NCBI GenBank assembly: GCA_900764225.1
Contig: CAAFNG010000168.1
Span: 1 to 27,361 of the forward strand
DNA length: 27,361 bases
DNA from: Lachnospiraceae bacterium
GTDB lineage: Bacteria > Bacillota > Clostridia > Lachnospirales > Lachnospiraceae
Reading direction: 5' to 3'
How positions within the stretch are numbered: the stretch's first letter is position 1; every line of letters starts with the position of its first letter. The position numbers and the translations under genes are program-made. Positions 6,981 through 15,509 of this stretch are shown here, in pieces. Below the pieces are notes generated by a model. That model was not told where the DNA came from, did not search any database, and saw nothing but the letters and a program-made list of their open reading frames with translations.

Positions 6981-7019
6981 AAATTCCCGGACCATATCAT
7001 ATGGCACCGGGAATTTTTT
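6977..7019. terminator. Strong bidirectional terminator
   Basis: AATTCCCGG (6982-6990) and CCGGGAATT (7007-7015), flanked by A-run and T-run that extend the stem. An inner palindrome CCATA/TATGG nests inside, so nearly the whole element folds as one hairpin. It separates the plus-strand HEPN gene from the convergent minus-strand permease gene ending at 7029. Confidence 0.92.
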
Positions 7020-7028
7020 GCACTCTTT

Positions 7029-8411
7029 TTAGAGGAAAATATATTTCAGGATAAACAGCACTGCCAGTACATACATCAGAGCGCTGATCTTCTTTTCTTT
7101 TGCCTTACCTGTGATCAGGTTGATAGCTACGTATGTGATAATTCCCATGGAGATACCTTCGGAAATGCTGTAGAAGAACGGCATTGCGATGATACATACA
7201 TAACATGGGATCGCCTCGGACATATCGCTGAAATCAATGCTGATAACATTGCTGAGCATGTACAATCCGACGATCACCAGAGCCGGAGCTGTGGCAAAGG
7301 ACGGGATCGCTAGGAAGATCGGAGACAGGAACAGGGACAGGCCAAATAAGATGGCAGTTGTCACTGCGGTAAGTCCGGTTCTTCCGCCTTCGGATACACC
7401 GGAAGCACTTTCTACGAAAGTAGTAGTCGTGGATGTACCGAGAACAGCACCTGCAGTTGTTGCAACAGCGTCTGCAAGAAGGGCGCCCTTGATGTGAGGA
7501 AGCTTACCATTCTCGTCCAGCATACCGGCCTTGGAGGATACACCAACGAGAGTTCCGAGAGTATCAAAAAGATCTACAAATAAAAATGCAAACAGGATAA
7601 CAAGGAAATCCAGTGAGAAAACTCCGTCAAACTGCAGCTTCGCAAAGATCGGAGCAAGACTCGGGATAGAGAGTCCGTTGCTGAAATCCGGGAGCAGGCT
7701 GTAGAAGCCGATCTCCGGGTTCGGAACATAAAGTCCGGCGAACTGACAGATGATTCCAAGTCCCCATGTGATCAGGATACCCCAGAGGATGTTTCCCTTT
7801 ACATTCTTAACAACCAGGATTCCGGTTACGATGATACCGATCAGAGCCAGGATAACGGTAATCCCAACGTTGTTGAAGGAAGCCTCCACACCCTTGGCTG
7901 CGTTGTAGCCATCTACAGAGAAAAGCTGCAGCAGAGTGGAGCCGCCGATCACGATATTGGCATTCTGTAATCCTACAAATGCGATGAAAAGACCGATACC
8001 AACGCTGACTGCGGATTTCAGGTTCAGAGGGATCGCGTTGAAGATCGCTTCACGTACATTGGTAAGTGAAAGAACGATAAATACGATACCTTCTGCAAAA
8101 ACTGCGGTCAATGCATACTCCCAGCTGTAGCCCATACCGATAACGACTGTATAGGCAAAGTATGCGTTCAGACCCATTCCGGGTGCCAGTGCGAACGGGT
8201 AGTTGGCGAAGATTGCCATCAGCAGCGTTCCAAGGAAGGCTGCCAGTGCGGTAGCTGTGAATACAGCTCCGGAATCCATGCCGGTCGCGGACAGGATGTT
8301 GGGGTTGACGGCCAGGATATACGCCATTGTCATAAAGGTCGTGATGCCGGCCAGCACCTCAGTTTTTGAGTCCGTTTTATTTGCGGACAGCTTGAAGATT
8401 TTTTCTAACAT
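7029..8411 (-). CDS. NCS2-family purine permease (AzgA/PbuG-like, guanine/hypoxanthine/adenine)
   Basis: 460 residues with about 12 to 14 hydrophobic segments. The N-terminal TEVLAGITTFMTMAYILAVN, then ALAPGMGLNAYFAYTVV and the later FLFVDLFDTLGTLVGV are hallmarks of the AzgA branch of nucleobase permeases, which import hypoxanthine, guanine and adenine with protons. The length is normal. A purine-rich ribosome site (GAAAGGGAAAG) precedes the start. It is a single-gene transcript with its own promoter (8454-8482) and a ~36-nt leader, too short for a purine riboswitch. The exact purine specificity is not resolved. Confidence 0.93.
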   Translation of the reverse strand: MLEKIFKLSANKTDSKTEVLAGITTFMTMAYILAVNPNILSATGMDSGAVFTATALAAFLGTLLMAIFANYPFALAPGMGLNAYFAYTVVIGMGYSWEYALTAVFAEGIVFIVLSLTNVREAIFNAIPLNLKSAVSVGIGLFIAFVGLQNANIVIGGSTLLQLFSVDGYNAAKGVEASFNNVGITVILALIGIIVTGILVVKNVKGNILWGILITWGLGIICQFAGLYVPNPEIGFYSLLPDFSNGLSIPSLAPIFAKLQFDGVFSLDFLVILFAFLFVDLFDTLGTLVGVSSKAGMLDENGKLPHIKGALLADAVATTAGAVLGTSTTTTFVESASGVSEGGRTGLTAVTTAILFGLSLFLSPIFLAIPSFATAPALVIVGLYMLSNVISIDFSDMSEAIPCYVCIIAMPFFYSISEGISMGIITYVAINLITGKAKEKKISALMYVLAVLFILKYIFL

Positions 8412-8453
8412 ATTTCTTTCCCTTTCTTAAATATGTTTTTGGACAACATGTCT

Positions 8454-8482
8454 ATTTTATCATATAAAAAATTTGTGTGCAA
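8454..8482 (-). promoter_or_regulatory. Sigma-A promoter of the purine permease
   Basis: On the minus strand: TTGCAC (8482-8477), 17 nt, TAAAAT (8459-8454). Predicted start near 8447. An imperfect palindrome GGACA/TGTCT (8441-8453) sits at the start point and could be an operator. Confidence 0.65.
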
Positions 8483-8522
8483 TCGTTAATGCTTAACAGA
8501 TATTGTTATGTAAGGTAATTTT

Positions 8523-8563
8523 TTGTAAAATACTTTTACAAGCAGGTAATTTGTGTGTAAAAT
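8523..8563 (+). promoter_or_regulatory. Promoter with overlapping palindromic operator
   Basis: TTTACA (8535-8540), 17 nt, TAAAAT (8558-8563) make a good sigma-A promoter. A perfect inverted repeat TTGTAAAA-TAC-TTTTACAA (8523-8541) covers the -35 box. Such a position would let a dimeric repressor block polymerase. No regulator gene is adjacent. Confidence 0.6.
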
Positions 8564-8624
8564 ACAGAAAAGAGAGTATTCGATTTACAGACGGGTTTAT
8601 TTTGTGATGAAGGGAGAGTAGATA

Positions 8625-9113
8625 ATGTCTGAGAAAAAACTTCGGAATATTACAGATGTGATCTGTTTTCTGATGATCCTTGGGTACGTGATGTATCTTG
8701 TAGCCACCTGGGGAAATCTGCCGGAGAGGGTGCCGATACATTTTAATGCGCATGGAATTCCGGACCGGTATGGGAAGAAGGGCAGTCTTCTTCTGGAGCC
8801 GATTTTAGGGCTGCTGATCCTGGCGCTTCTGATGTTCTGCCAGAGATTTCCGCAGTGGTGGAATTATCCGGTTGAGGTGACGGAGGAGAACAGAGAGCGT
8901 ATCTTTGAGATCGCGTCAAAAATGATATCTGTCATCAAGCTGTTATCCATTGGAGTATGTCTTTATGCCGGAATCAGCGGGAATCTGGGAACGGCACCTA
9001 TGTGGCCGGTGTGGATACTGATCGCAGGGATTTTTGTAACATTGCTCCGGGGAATCCGGGAGATATATAAGACTGGTAAAGAAACTGACATGGATGAAGA
9101 TGATAAATCGTGA
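8625..9113 (+). CDS. DUF1648-domain small membrane protein (SdpI-related)
   Basis: 162 residues. The N-terminal segment (about 10-28) is membrane-spanning and is followed by LPERVPIHFNAHGIPDRYGKK (about 34-54), the DUF1648 signature also found at the start of SdpI-type immunity proteins. Two or three more hydrophobic stretches follow (near 57-75, 105-122 and 127-143), then an acidic, lysine-bearing tail (TDMDEDDKS). AGGGAGAG (8611-8618) precedes the ATG. Function unknown; the SdpI link covers only the N-terminal domain. The strong operator at its promoter suggests it is repressed in ordinary growth. Confidence 0.8.
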   Translation: MSEKKLRNITDVICFLMILGYVMYLVATWGNLPERVPIHFNAHGIPDRYGKKGSLLLEPILGLLILALLMFCQRFPQWWNYPVEVTEENRERIFEIASKMISVIKLLSIGVCLYAGISGNLGTAPMWPVWILIAGIFVTLLRGIREIYKTGKETDMDEDDKS

Positions 9114-9195
9114 AGCGGTCGCGTTTGTGATCATGTAGCAGAGTGGAAGGTAAAGGTTCGATTTATTGTACTGAATATGGATGGAACCAGCGAAA

Positions 9196-9230
9196 GCGGA
9201 TCGCGTATATCCGCCTGGCGAAATTATAAT
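9196..9230 (+). promoter_or_regulatory. Possible -10 box and palindrome before the 90-aa unknown protein
   Basis: A perfect TATAAT (9225-9230) lies 28 nt before the ATG at 9259. No good -35 is found, but GCGGAT (9196-9201) and ATCCGC (9209-9214) form an inverted repeat where an activator could bind. Confidence 0.3.
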
Positions 9231-9258
9231 AAAAACAGGAAAGGAATCTCAGCAGCAT

Positions 9259-9531
9259 ATGGCAGATACAAGAACAGATGAGCTTTACAGAGCACTTCAG
9301 GATAAGGGCTATCCCGATGAACTGTGCCGGGAAATCGCCTATAAACATATGAATACCGATTACACAGCTACACGGATGCTGGGGTATTTATACAGGGTGA
9401 CAAGTCCCAGAGTGGAGGATGTGATCGATGAGATGCTGGCGATCTTAAGTGACCGGGAAGCCATCATCCGGAAGAAAGAGCTGGAGCACGCCCAGGCTAC
9501 GATCAACAGCGTGTATCGGGAGGGGTTGTAA
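9259..9531 (+). CDS. Small helical protein of unknown function
   Basis: 90 residues from the ATG at 9259, starting MADTRTDELYRALQDKGYP. The frame is open back to an ATG at 9181, but that start lacks a ribosome site and its extra 26 residues look like translated leader. AAGGAA (9241-9246) lies 12 nt from 9259. It is predicted fully helical and charged, with a short CREIAYKHMNTDYTATRML core and a Glu/Arg-rich C-terminal helix. There is no signal peptide or membrane segment. I do not recognise a named family. A large terminator follows at once, so it closes its transcript. Confidence 0.65.
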   Translation: MADTRTDELYRALQDKGYPDELCREIAYKHMNTDYTATRMLGYLYRVTSPRVEDVIDEMLAILSDREAIIRKKELEHAQATINSVYREGL

Positions 9532-9534
9532 CGG

Positions 9535-9595
9535 AAATCCCGGAGCTGTGCCAGTGCTGGCGATCAGAAGCACTGCAGCAGTTCCGGGATTTTAT
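9535..9595 (+). terminator. Large compound terminator hairpin
   Basis: AAATCCCGGA (9535-9544) pairs with TCCGGGATTT (9583-9592). A second stem, CAGTGCT (9552-9558) and AGCACTG (about 9569-9575), is nested within. The T-run is short, and the outer A/T pairs serve both directions. Confidence 0.85.
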
Positions 9596-9733
9596 GATTT
9601 GATCCTTGAATAAGAGATAGTCGAGATAAAATCACTGCACTTAATACAAAGAGATCACCGACTGTCTGTCCACAATCTCAACATCCAGGGCTGACTGGCA
9701 GGAGGAGTTTCTTTCCATGGATTGTAAAATATG

Positions 9734-9762
9734 AATAAAATCGCGTTTCCAAACCATACTAT
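9734..9762 (+). promoter_or_regulatory. Candidate sporulation (SigE-like) promoter for the coat protein gene
   Basis: CATACTAT (9755-9762) resembles the SigE -10 consensus CATACAnT. An AATA element (9734-9737) lies 17 nt upstream, about where the -35 ATA should be. The downstream gene is coat-like, which fits. No good sigma-A promoter is seen nearby. Confidence 0.3.
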
Positions 9763-9791
9763 CATTATTATCAAAAGAAAGGATGATCATA

Positions 9792-10250
9792 ATGATATTA
9801 AAGGAAAAAGAACGCACAGTGATCCAGGATCTTCAGACACAGGAAAAAAGCTGCATTGAAAAATACGGAAAATACGCACAGCAGGCCAGGGATCCGGAGC
9901 TTAAAAACTTATTTCAGACTCTTCAGAAAAAAGAGCAGGAGCATTACGATTCCCTGAGCCAGGTGCTTTCCGGTACAGTTCCACAGGTAAACTGTAATGA
10001 CAGTGACGGCCGTGATTACCAGCCAAAGGCTGCTTACACATCGGTGATGTCCTCAGAGGATAAGGAACACGATGCTTTTCTTGCAACAGACTGTATCGGA
10101 ACAGAAAAGCTGATTTCCGGAGAATACAACTCGGATGTTTTTGCTTTTGAAGACAGTGGTGTGAGGAAGCTTCTGGCTGATATCCAGGTGGAAGAGCAGA
10201 ACCATGCGGAGATGCTTTACAAATATAAGACTGTGAACGGAATGTTCTGA
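9792..10250 (+). CDS. Spore coat (CotF-like) / ferritin-like four-helix protein
   Basis: 152 residues from the ATG at 9792, 8 nt after AAAGGA (9778-9783); the ATG at 9783 overlaps that site and is rejected. The protein is helical with paired Glu/His motifs (KKEQEHYDSL near 47-56 and VEEQNHAEML near 133-142), as in ferritin-like and CotF-type proteins of Clostridia. EKSCIEKYGKYAQQARDPEL is typical of the family. CotF is a spore coat component; ferritin-like relatives bind iron. Which applies here is not settled, though the putative sporulation promoter favours a coat role. A terminator follows, so it is a single-gene transcript. Confidence 0.7.
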   Translation: MILKEKERTVIQDLQTQEKSCIEKYGKYAQQARDPELKNLFQTLQKKEQEHYDSLSQVLSGTVPQVNCNDSDGRDYQPKAAYTSVMSSEDKEHDAFLATDCIGTEKLISGEYNSDVFAFEDSGVRKLLADIQVEEQNHAEMLYKYKTVNGMF

Positions 10251-10256
10251 TATATA

Positions 10257-10299
10257 AAAAAGAGGGAGGATTTCAGTAATGGAATTCTTCCTTTTTTTG
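10257..10299 (+). terminator. Terminator after the coat-like gene
   Basis: GGAGGA pairs (with one G/U) to TCTTCC. An A-rich 5' flank and the following T-run (about 10291-10298) extend the stem and give the U-tract. Confidence 0.6.
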
Positions 10300-10359
10300 T
10301 TATATAATCAGGAGAACAGCAGGGAGAAATACTTTCCTGCAAAGAGAGGAGAAATAAAT

Positions 10360-10539
10360 ATGAAGGGAACCAGCTGCGAATACTGTGCAAACTATACATA
10401 TGATGAAGAGTGTGACGAATATTACTGTGATGTCAATCTGGATGAGGATGAATATTATCGCTTTGTGAGCAGTGATTATAAGGAATGTCCGTATTATCGT
10501 TCCGGAGATGAATATAAGGTGGTACGTCATCAGATGTGA
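10360..10539 (+). CDS. Small Cys-rich protein (DUF6472-like)
   Basis: 59 residues from the ATG at 10360, 8 nt after AGAGGAG (10345-10351). An upstream in-frame ATG at 10279 lies inside the preceding terminator and is rejected. Five cysteines (6, 9, 18, 23 and 43) include SCEYCANY and ECPYYR, suggesting a small metal-binding or redox knuckle. The middle is strongly acidic and Tyr-rich (DEECDEYYC, LDEDEYYRF). It resembles the short DUF6472 proteins of Lachnospiraceae, whose role is unknown. It is flanked by terminators on both sides, although any promoter is not obvious. Confidence 0.75.
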   Translation: MKGTSCEYCANYTYDEECDEYYCDVNLDEDEYYRFVSSDYKECPYYRSGDEYKVVRHQM

Positions 10540-10552
10540 CATAGAGTAACGG

Positions 10553-10607
10553 AATGCAGGTTTTCCACGAAAAGGGATGAGAGTTTTGTGGAAAATCTGC
10601 ATTTTGA
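10553..10607 (+). terminator. Terminator after the Cys-rich protein
   Basis: AATGCAGGTTTTCCAC (10553-10568) pairs with GTGGAAAATCTGCATT (10588-10603); the only deviation is a G/U pair. TTTTG follows. Confidence 0.85.
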
Positions 10608-10653
10608 TGTTTTGATATGTGCAAAAGGCTTCAAATTTGTAAAAATTAGCGTG

Positions 10654-10682
10654 TTTACATTTGAAAAAAATATCTTTATAAT
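10654..10682 (+). promoter_or_regulatory. Sigma-A promoter of the dehydratase/activase operon
   Basis: TTTACA (10654-10659), 17 nt (A/T-rich), TATAAT (10677-10682). Predicted start near 10689, giving a leader of about 134 nt. Confidence 0.8.
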
Positions 10683-10692
10683 AAAAATATTG

Positions 10693-10783
10693 GTCTGACA
10701 GGTGGAGCCTTTATACCATCCAGACGATGATAATGCTACAGGATTTTGTCTGAGACAAAATTTCGGGTAAGTGCCTGACAGAC
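10693..10783 (+). promoter_or_regulatory. Structured 5' leader, three-way junction, no recognised class
   Basis: GTCTGACAGG (10693-10702) pairs with CCTGACAGAC (10774-10783), with one A/A mismatch, closing a ~90-nt domain. Inside are a GGTGG/CCATC stem (about 10701-10722) and a perfect ATTTTGTC/GACAAAAT hairpin (10743-10761) with a TGA loop. The whole starts a few bases after the predicted transcription start. A T-run (10793-10798) and the GGAGGGTG ribosome site follow. I compared it by eye with TPP, SAM, purine, cobalamin, lysine and ykkC consensus motifs and found no match. Confidence 0.45.
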
Positions 10784-10822
10784 TTATAATAGATTTTTTG
10801 ACTTGACGGAGGGTGTGACAGA

Positions 10823-12103
10823 TTGGATATTATAAAGAAATTCGGGGATATGGTGGGAGAGGAATCCATCAGGAATCCGGAAAAAGCACGAAAACTTCTT
10901 CTCACTGGCTACCGGCTTCAGGAAAAACGTCTGCAGCTTTTTCCTGACAGGAAGCTACCGGCTTCAGGACAGTATGTAGCCCGTGTAGTTATGCAGAATA
11001 TTATCAAAGCCCTTGCAAAACCGGACGATACTGCTCTTGTGAGTATTTTTGTACCGGGAGAGCTTTTGACAGCAGCAGGGATCACTCCCTATTCCGTGGA
11101 GGCAATGTCCTGTTTTATCGCCGGAACCAGATGCGAGCAGGCATTTCTGGCACAGACGGAATCAGAGGGCTTTCCGGAAACCATGTGCTCCTATCACAGA
11201 GTTTTTCTGGGAGCGTCCATGACAGGACTGGTACCGAAGCCCAAATGTACCATCTATACAAATCTTGCCTGCGACGGAAACATGATGACGTTTCCTTATC
11301 TGAAACAGAAATATCAGATCCCGGGCTTTTATATTGACGTACCCTATGAAAAAAATCAGGATTCCATCCGCTACGTGGCAGATCAGCTTCGCGAGATGAA
11401 AAAATTCCTGGAGGATGTAGGCGGGAAAAAGATCTCCGAGCAGTCGGTACAGCGTGCAGTTGCCAACAGCAATGAAGCGGCCTCCTATTACAGCCGCCAG
11501 CTTGCCCTCAGAAAGGATCACGATCCGGTGACTTCCCTGACAAATGAGTTGTATGCGATCTTTATGTGCCACCTTCTTGCGGGTTCAGAGGAATCCCTGA
11601 AATACACAAAAATGCTCCTTGAGGATGTGAAGAAGGCGCCAAAGGGGGAAGGCCTTCACATTTTGTGGATGCATATGATGCCGTTTTTGCAGGAGCCGGT
11701 AAAGGATGTATTTAATTACAGCCAGAACGTGCACATCAGTGCCTGTGATTTTGTTGCAGACGGTTTTCAGCGGATGCAGGCCTCGGATCCTTATGAGGCT
11801 CTTGCGGAAAAAATGGTCAACTGTATTTACAACGGAAGTGTGAAGCAGAGGATCCGGCGCGCCCAGGAGCTGGCGAACCTTACAGAGGCAGACGGAGGGA
11901 TCCTTTTTGCACACTGGGGCTGCAAGGGAACCATCGGAGCTTCTAGTCTGATCAAAAATTCTCTGGAAAATGCAGGACTTCCAACCATGGTTCTGGACGG
12001 TGACGGCTGTAACCCGGCTAATTCCAGTGACGGCCAGGTATCCACACGACTTCAGGCATATCTGGAAATGCTGTCAGAAGGTAAGGAGGGAAAGAGATCA
12101 TGA
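10823..12103 (+). CDS. 2-hydroxyacyl-CoA dehydratase (HgdB/BcrC-type) family protein
   Basis: 426 residues from a TTG start; GGAGGGTG (10808-10815) lies 7 nt upstream, and the next in-frame ATG (10850) would lose nine residues. Conserved cysteines at 97, 104, 122, 142, 150, 367 and 396 (contexts GTRCEQAF, ACDGN, HWGCKG and DGDGCNP) are candidate Fe-S ligands. The DGDGCNPANSSDGQVSTRLQ end with its following AYLEML matches the family C-terminus. Classical members remove water from 2-hydroxyacyl-CoA using one energised electron. The family also includes double-cubane cluster reductases that do not act on CoA esters. The next gene supplies the activase and overlaps by 4 nt (ATGA). No CoA-transferase, dehydrogenase or electron-transfer flavoprotein gene is near, so fermentation of an amino acid is not supported. 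Confidence 0.82.
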   Translation: MDIIKKFGDMVGEESIRNPEKARKLLLTGYRLQEKRLQLFPDRKLPASGQYVARVVMQNIIKALAKPDDTALVSIFVPGELLTAAGITPYSVEAMSCFIAGTRCEQAFLAQTESEGFPETMCSYHRVFLGASMTGLVPKPKCTIYTNLACDGNMMTFPYLKQKYQIPGFYIDVPYEKNQDSIRYVADQLREMKKFLEDVGGKKISEQSVQRAVANSNEAASYYSRQLALRKDHDPVTSLTNELYAIFMCHLLAGSEESLKYTKMLLEDVKKAPKGEGLHILWMHMMPFLQEPVKDVFNYSQNVHISACDFVADGFQRMQASDPYEALAEKMVNCIYNGSVKQRIRRAQELANLTEADGGILFAHWGCKGTIGASSLIKNSLENAGLPTMVLDGDGCNPANSSDGQVSTRLQAYLEMLSEGKEGKRS

Positions 12104-13797
12104 TACATTACGTCTGTAAATATACGCCGCTGGAGCTTTTTAAGGGTTTTGGCGAGGAATGTGCGGTTCTTGAGGAAATGCCGGAGAATTTTGAGCTTTC
12201 TGACCAGATCGCACATGCCAATCTCTGCGGCTTCGGAAAATCCGTGATCCAGGCAGTGCTGGAGGGAAAGGTGGAGCAGCTTGTTCTTGTAAACTGCTGT
12301 GATTCCATGCGCCGTGTGTACGACATTGTGGAAAGCACCGGTAAATGTAAATTTCTGTACATGCTGGACATGCCTCATGAAGATAATGACTGTGAAAAGG
12401 TGAAGCTTGCCCAGGGTATCCACCGTCTTAAGAAAGCTTACGAAAAATTTTCGGGGAAAACCTTTGATAAAAGTGGATTTCTGAACGCTTTTTCCCATGA
12501 AGATGTGGATAACCAGCCATACATCGGAGTGTTGGGTGTCCGTGTCAGTGGTGTCCTGGAAAAAATGATCCGGGATAACATCCGCATGGATGTGGAAAAC
12601 CTGACCTGTACAGGTGGAAGACGTCTTGCAGTGATCCGTGAGGAACTGGAAAAAATGGATGACGATGCTATGTTCCTGGCTTATGCGGATGCCCTTCTTT
12701 CCCAGATGCCCTGCTTCCGTATGAACAACAGCACCAGAAGAAACAGACTGTATCTGGATCCGAACCTGAAGGGGATCATTTATCATACTATTAAATTCTG
12801 CGACTATTACGGATTTGAGTATGCAAGCATCAAGCGTGATATCAAGGTTCCGCTTCTGAAGATTGAGACAGATTTTACCAGCCAGAGTGCAGGACAGCTC
12901 CTTACCAGAGTGCAGGCTTTTGCGGAGACGTTGGAAGGCTCTGAGGATATGGACCCATCAAAAGGAATCAGCGAGGAGATAAGGAAAAAAATGGAATCAG
13001 GAGTTTATTATGTGGCAGGGATCGACAGCGGTTCCACAAGTACGGATGTTGTGATCCTGGATAAAGACGGAAAAATTAAATCGACAATGATCATTCCCAC
13101 AGGCGGCGGTGCTATGATGAGCGCAGAGAAGAGCCTGGAGATGGCAGTGGAAAAAGCAGGGATCAGGAAAGAAGATATCGTGCGTATCGTTACTACCGGA
13201 TATGGACGTGCCTATATTGACAGTGGTGATGACAGTATCACAGAGATTACCTGTCACGCAAAGGGCGCACATTATCTGAATCCTAATGTGCGTACAGTTA
13301 TCGATATCGGCGGTCAGGATATCAAGGCCATCAGTATTGATGACAACGGTGCGGTAAAAAATTTCCTGATGAACGATAAATGTGCGGCAGGAACCGGACG
13401 CTTCCTGGAAATGATGGCCCGTACTCTTGGACTTTCTCTGGAGGAGATGAGTACCCGCGGTCTGGAATGGAAAGAGAACGTGGTGATCTCAAGCATGTGT
13501 ACTGTATTTGCAGAGTCCGAGGTAGTTTCCCTGGTTGCCCAGAATAAGGACGTGGCAGATATCATCCATGGTCTGAATGTATCCGTTGCCTCCAAGGTAG
13601 GAGCTCTTGCAGCCCGCCTTGGCAAAAAGAATCCGGGTGAATATATGATGACCGGTGGTGTTGCCAGAAATAAAGGTATCATCCAGGCACTGGAGGAGAA
13701 GCTGGGTGCGAAGCTTTATATCTGTGATGAGGCACAGCTTTGTGGTGCGCTAGGTGCGGCACTGTTTGCTTATGAGAAGTGTAATGCGGCACTGTAG
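12100..13797 (+). CDS. Fused dehydratase-domain / acyl-CoA dehydratase activase (BadF/BadG/HgdC ATPase)
   Basis: 565 residues in two parts. Residues 1 to about 295 form an HGD-D-like domain (ANLCGFGKSVIQ, LVNCCDSMRRVYDIVE, LTCTGGRR). Residues about 303-563 form the ASKHA activase: phosphate loop GIDSGSTSTDVV, second loop IDIGGQDIKAI, adenosine loop TGGVARNKG. Cys428 (NDKCAAGTGRF) and Cys467 (SSMCTVF) are 39 apart, like the two cysteines of HgdC that share a [4Fe-4S] cluster across the dimer. It should hydrolyse ATP to drive a low-potential electron into the partner encoded upstream, with which it overlaps by 4 nt. The fusion ties activase and half of the acceptor into one chain; the true substrate is unknown. 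Confidence 0.85.
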   Translation: MIHYVCKYTPLELFKGFGEECAVLEEMPENFELSDQIAHANLCGFGKSVIQAVLEGKVEQLVLVNCCDSMRRVYDIVESTGKCKFLYMLDMPHEDNDCEKVKLAQGIHRLKKAYEKFSGKTFDKSGFLNAFSHEDVDNQPYIGVLGVRVSGVLEKMIRDNIRMDVENLTCTGGRRLAVIREELEKMDDDAMFLAYADALLSQMPCFRMNNSTRRNRLYLDPNLKGIIYHTIKFCDYYGFEYASIKRDIKVPLLKIETDFTSQSAGQLLTRVQAFAETLEGSEDMDPSKGISEEIRKKMESGVYYVAGIDSGSTSTDVVILDKDGKIKSTMIIPTGGGAMMSAEKSLEMAVEKAGIRKEDIVRIVTTGYGRAYIDSGDDSITEITCHAKGAHYLNPNVRTVIDIGGQDIKAISIDDNGAVKNFLMNDKCAAGTGRFLEMMARTLGLSLEEMSTRGLEWKENVVISSMCTVFAESEVVSLVAQNKDVADIIHGLNVSVASKVGALAARLGKKNPGEYMMTGGVARNKGIIQALEEKLGAKLYICDEAQLCGALGAALFAYEKCNAAL

Positions 13798-13865
13798 ACA
13801 GAAGTGTGGAAATTTTTTGAAAAATCCTTATATTTCCTGAGAAAAGAAATGACATAAGCCTGATG

Positions 13866-15439
<1,574 letters not shown>

Positions 15440-15509
15440 GGGACGGTGAAGTATAGTAAAAGCAGTTACAGAAAATGTAAATCATGCTACATTATGGGAG
15501 GGCTTTTTT

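Noticed and set aside
8412..8500. Purine riboswitch upstream of the purine permease
   Set aside because: The predicted leader is only about 36 nt and lacks the purine aptamer's conserved loops.
9181..9258. N-terminal extension of the 90-residue unknown protein
   Set aside because: No ribosome site at 9181. The stretch contains a TATAAT box and a palindrome, which look like control sequence rather than coding.
13798..13830. Terminator after the activase gene (A/T stem at GGAAATTTTTTGAAAAATCC)
   Set aside because: The stem needs bulged bases, is nearly all A/T and has no proper U-tract.
15465..15493. Promoter GTTACA-N17-TACATT with extended TG before the aldo/keto reductase
   Set aside because: The start point would fall inside or past the ribosome-binding site (15496-15502), leaving no usable leader. 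Read-through from the arabinofuranosidase gene is more likely.
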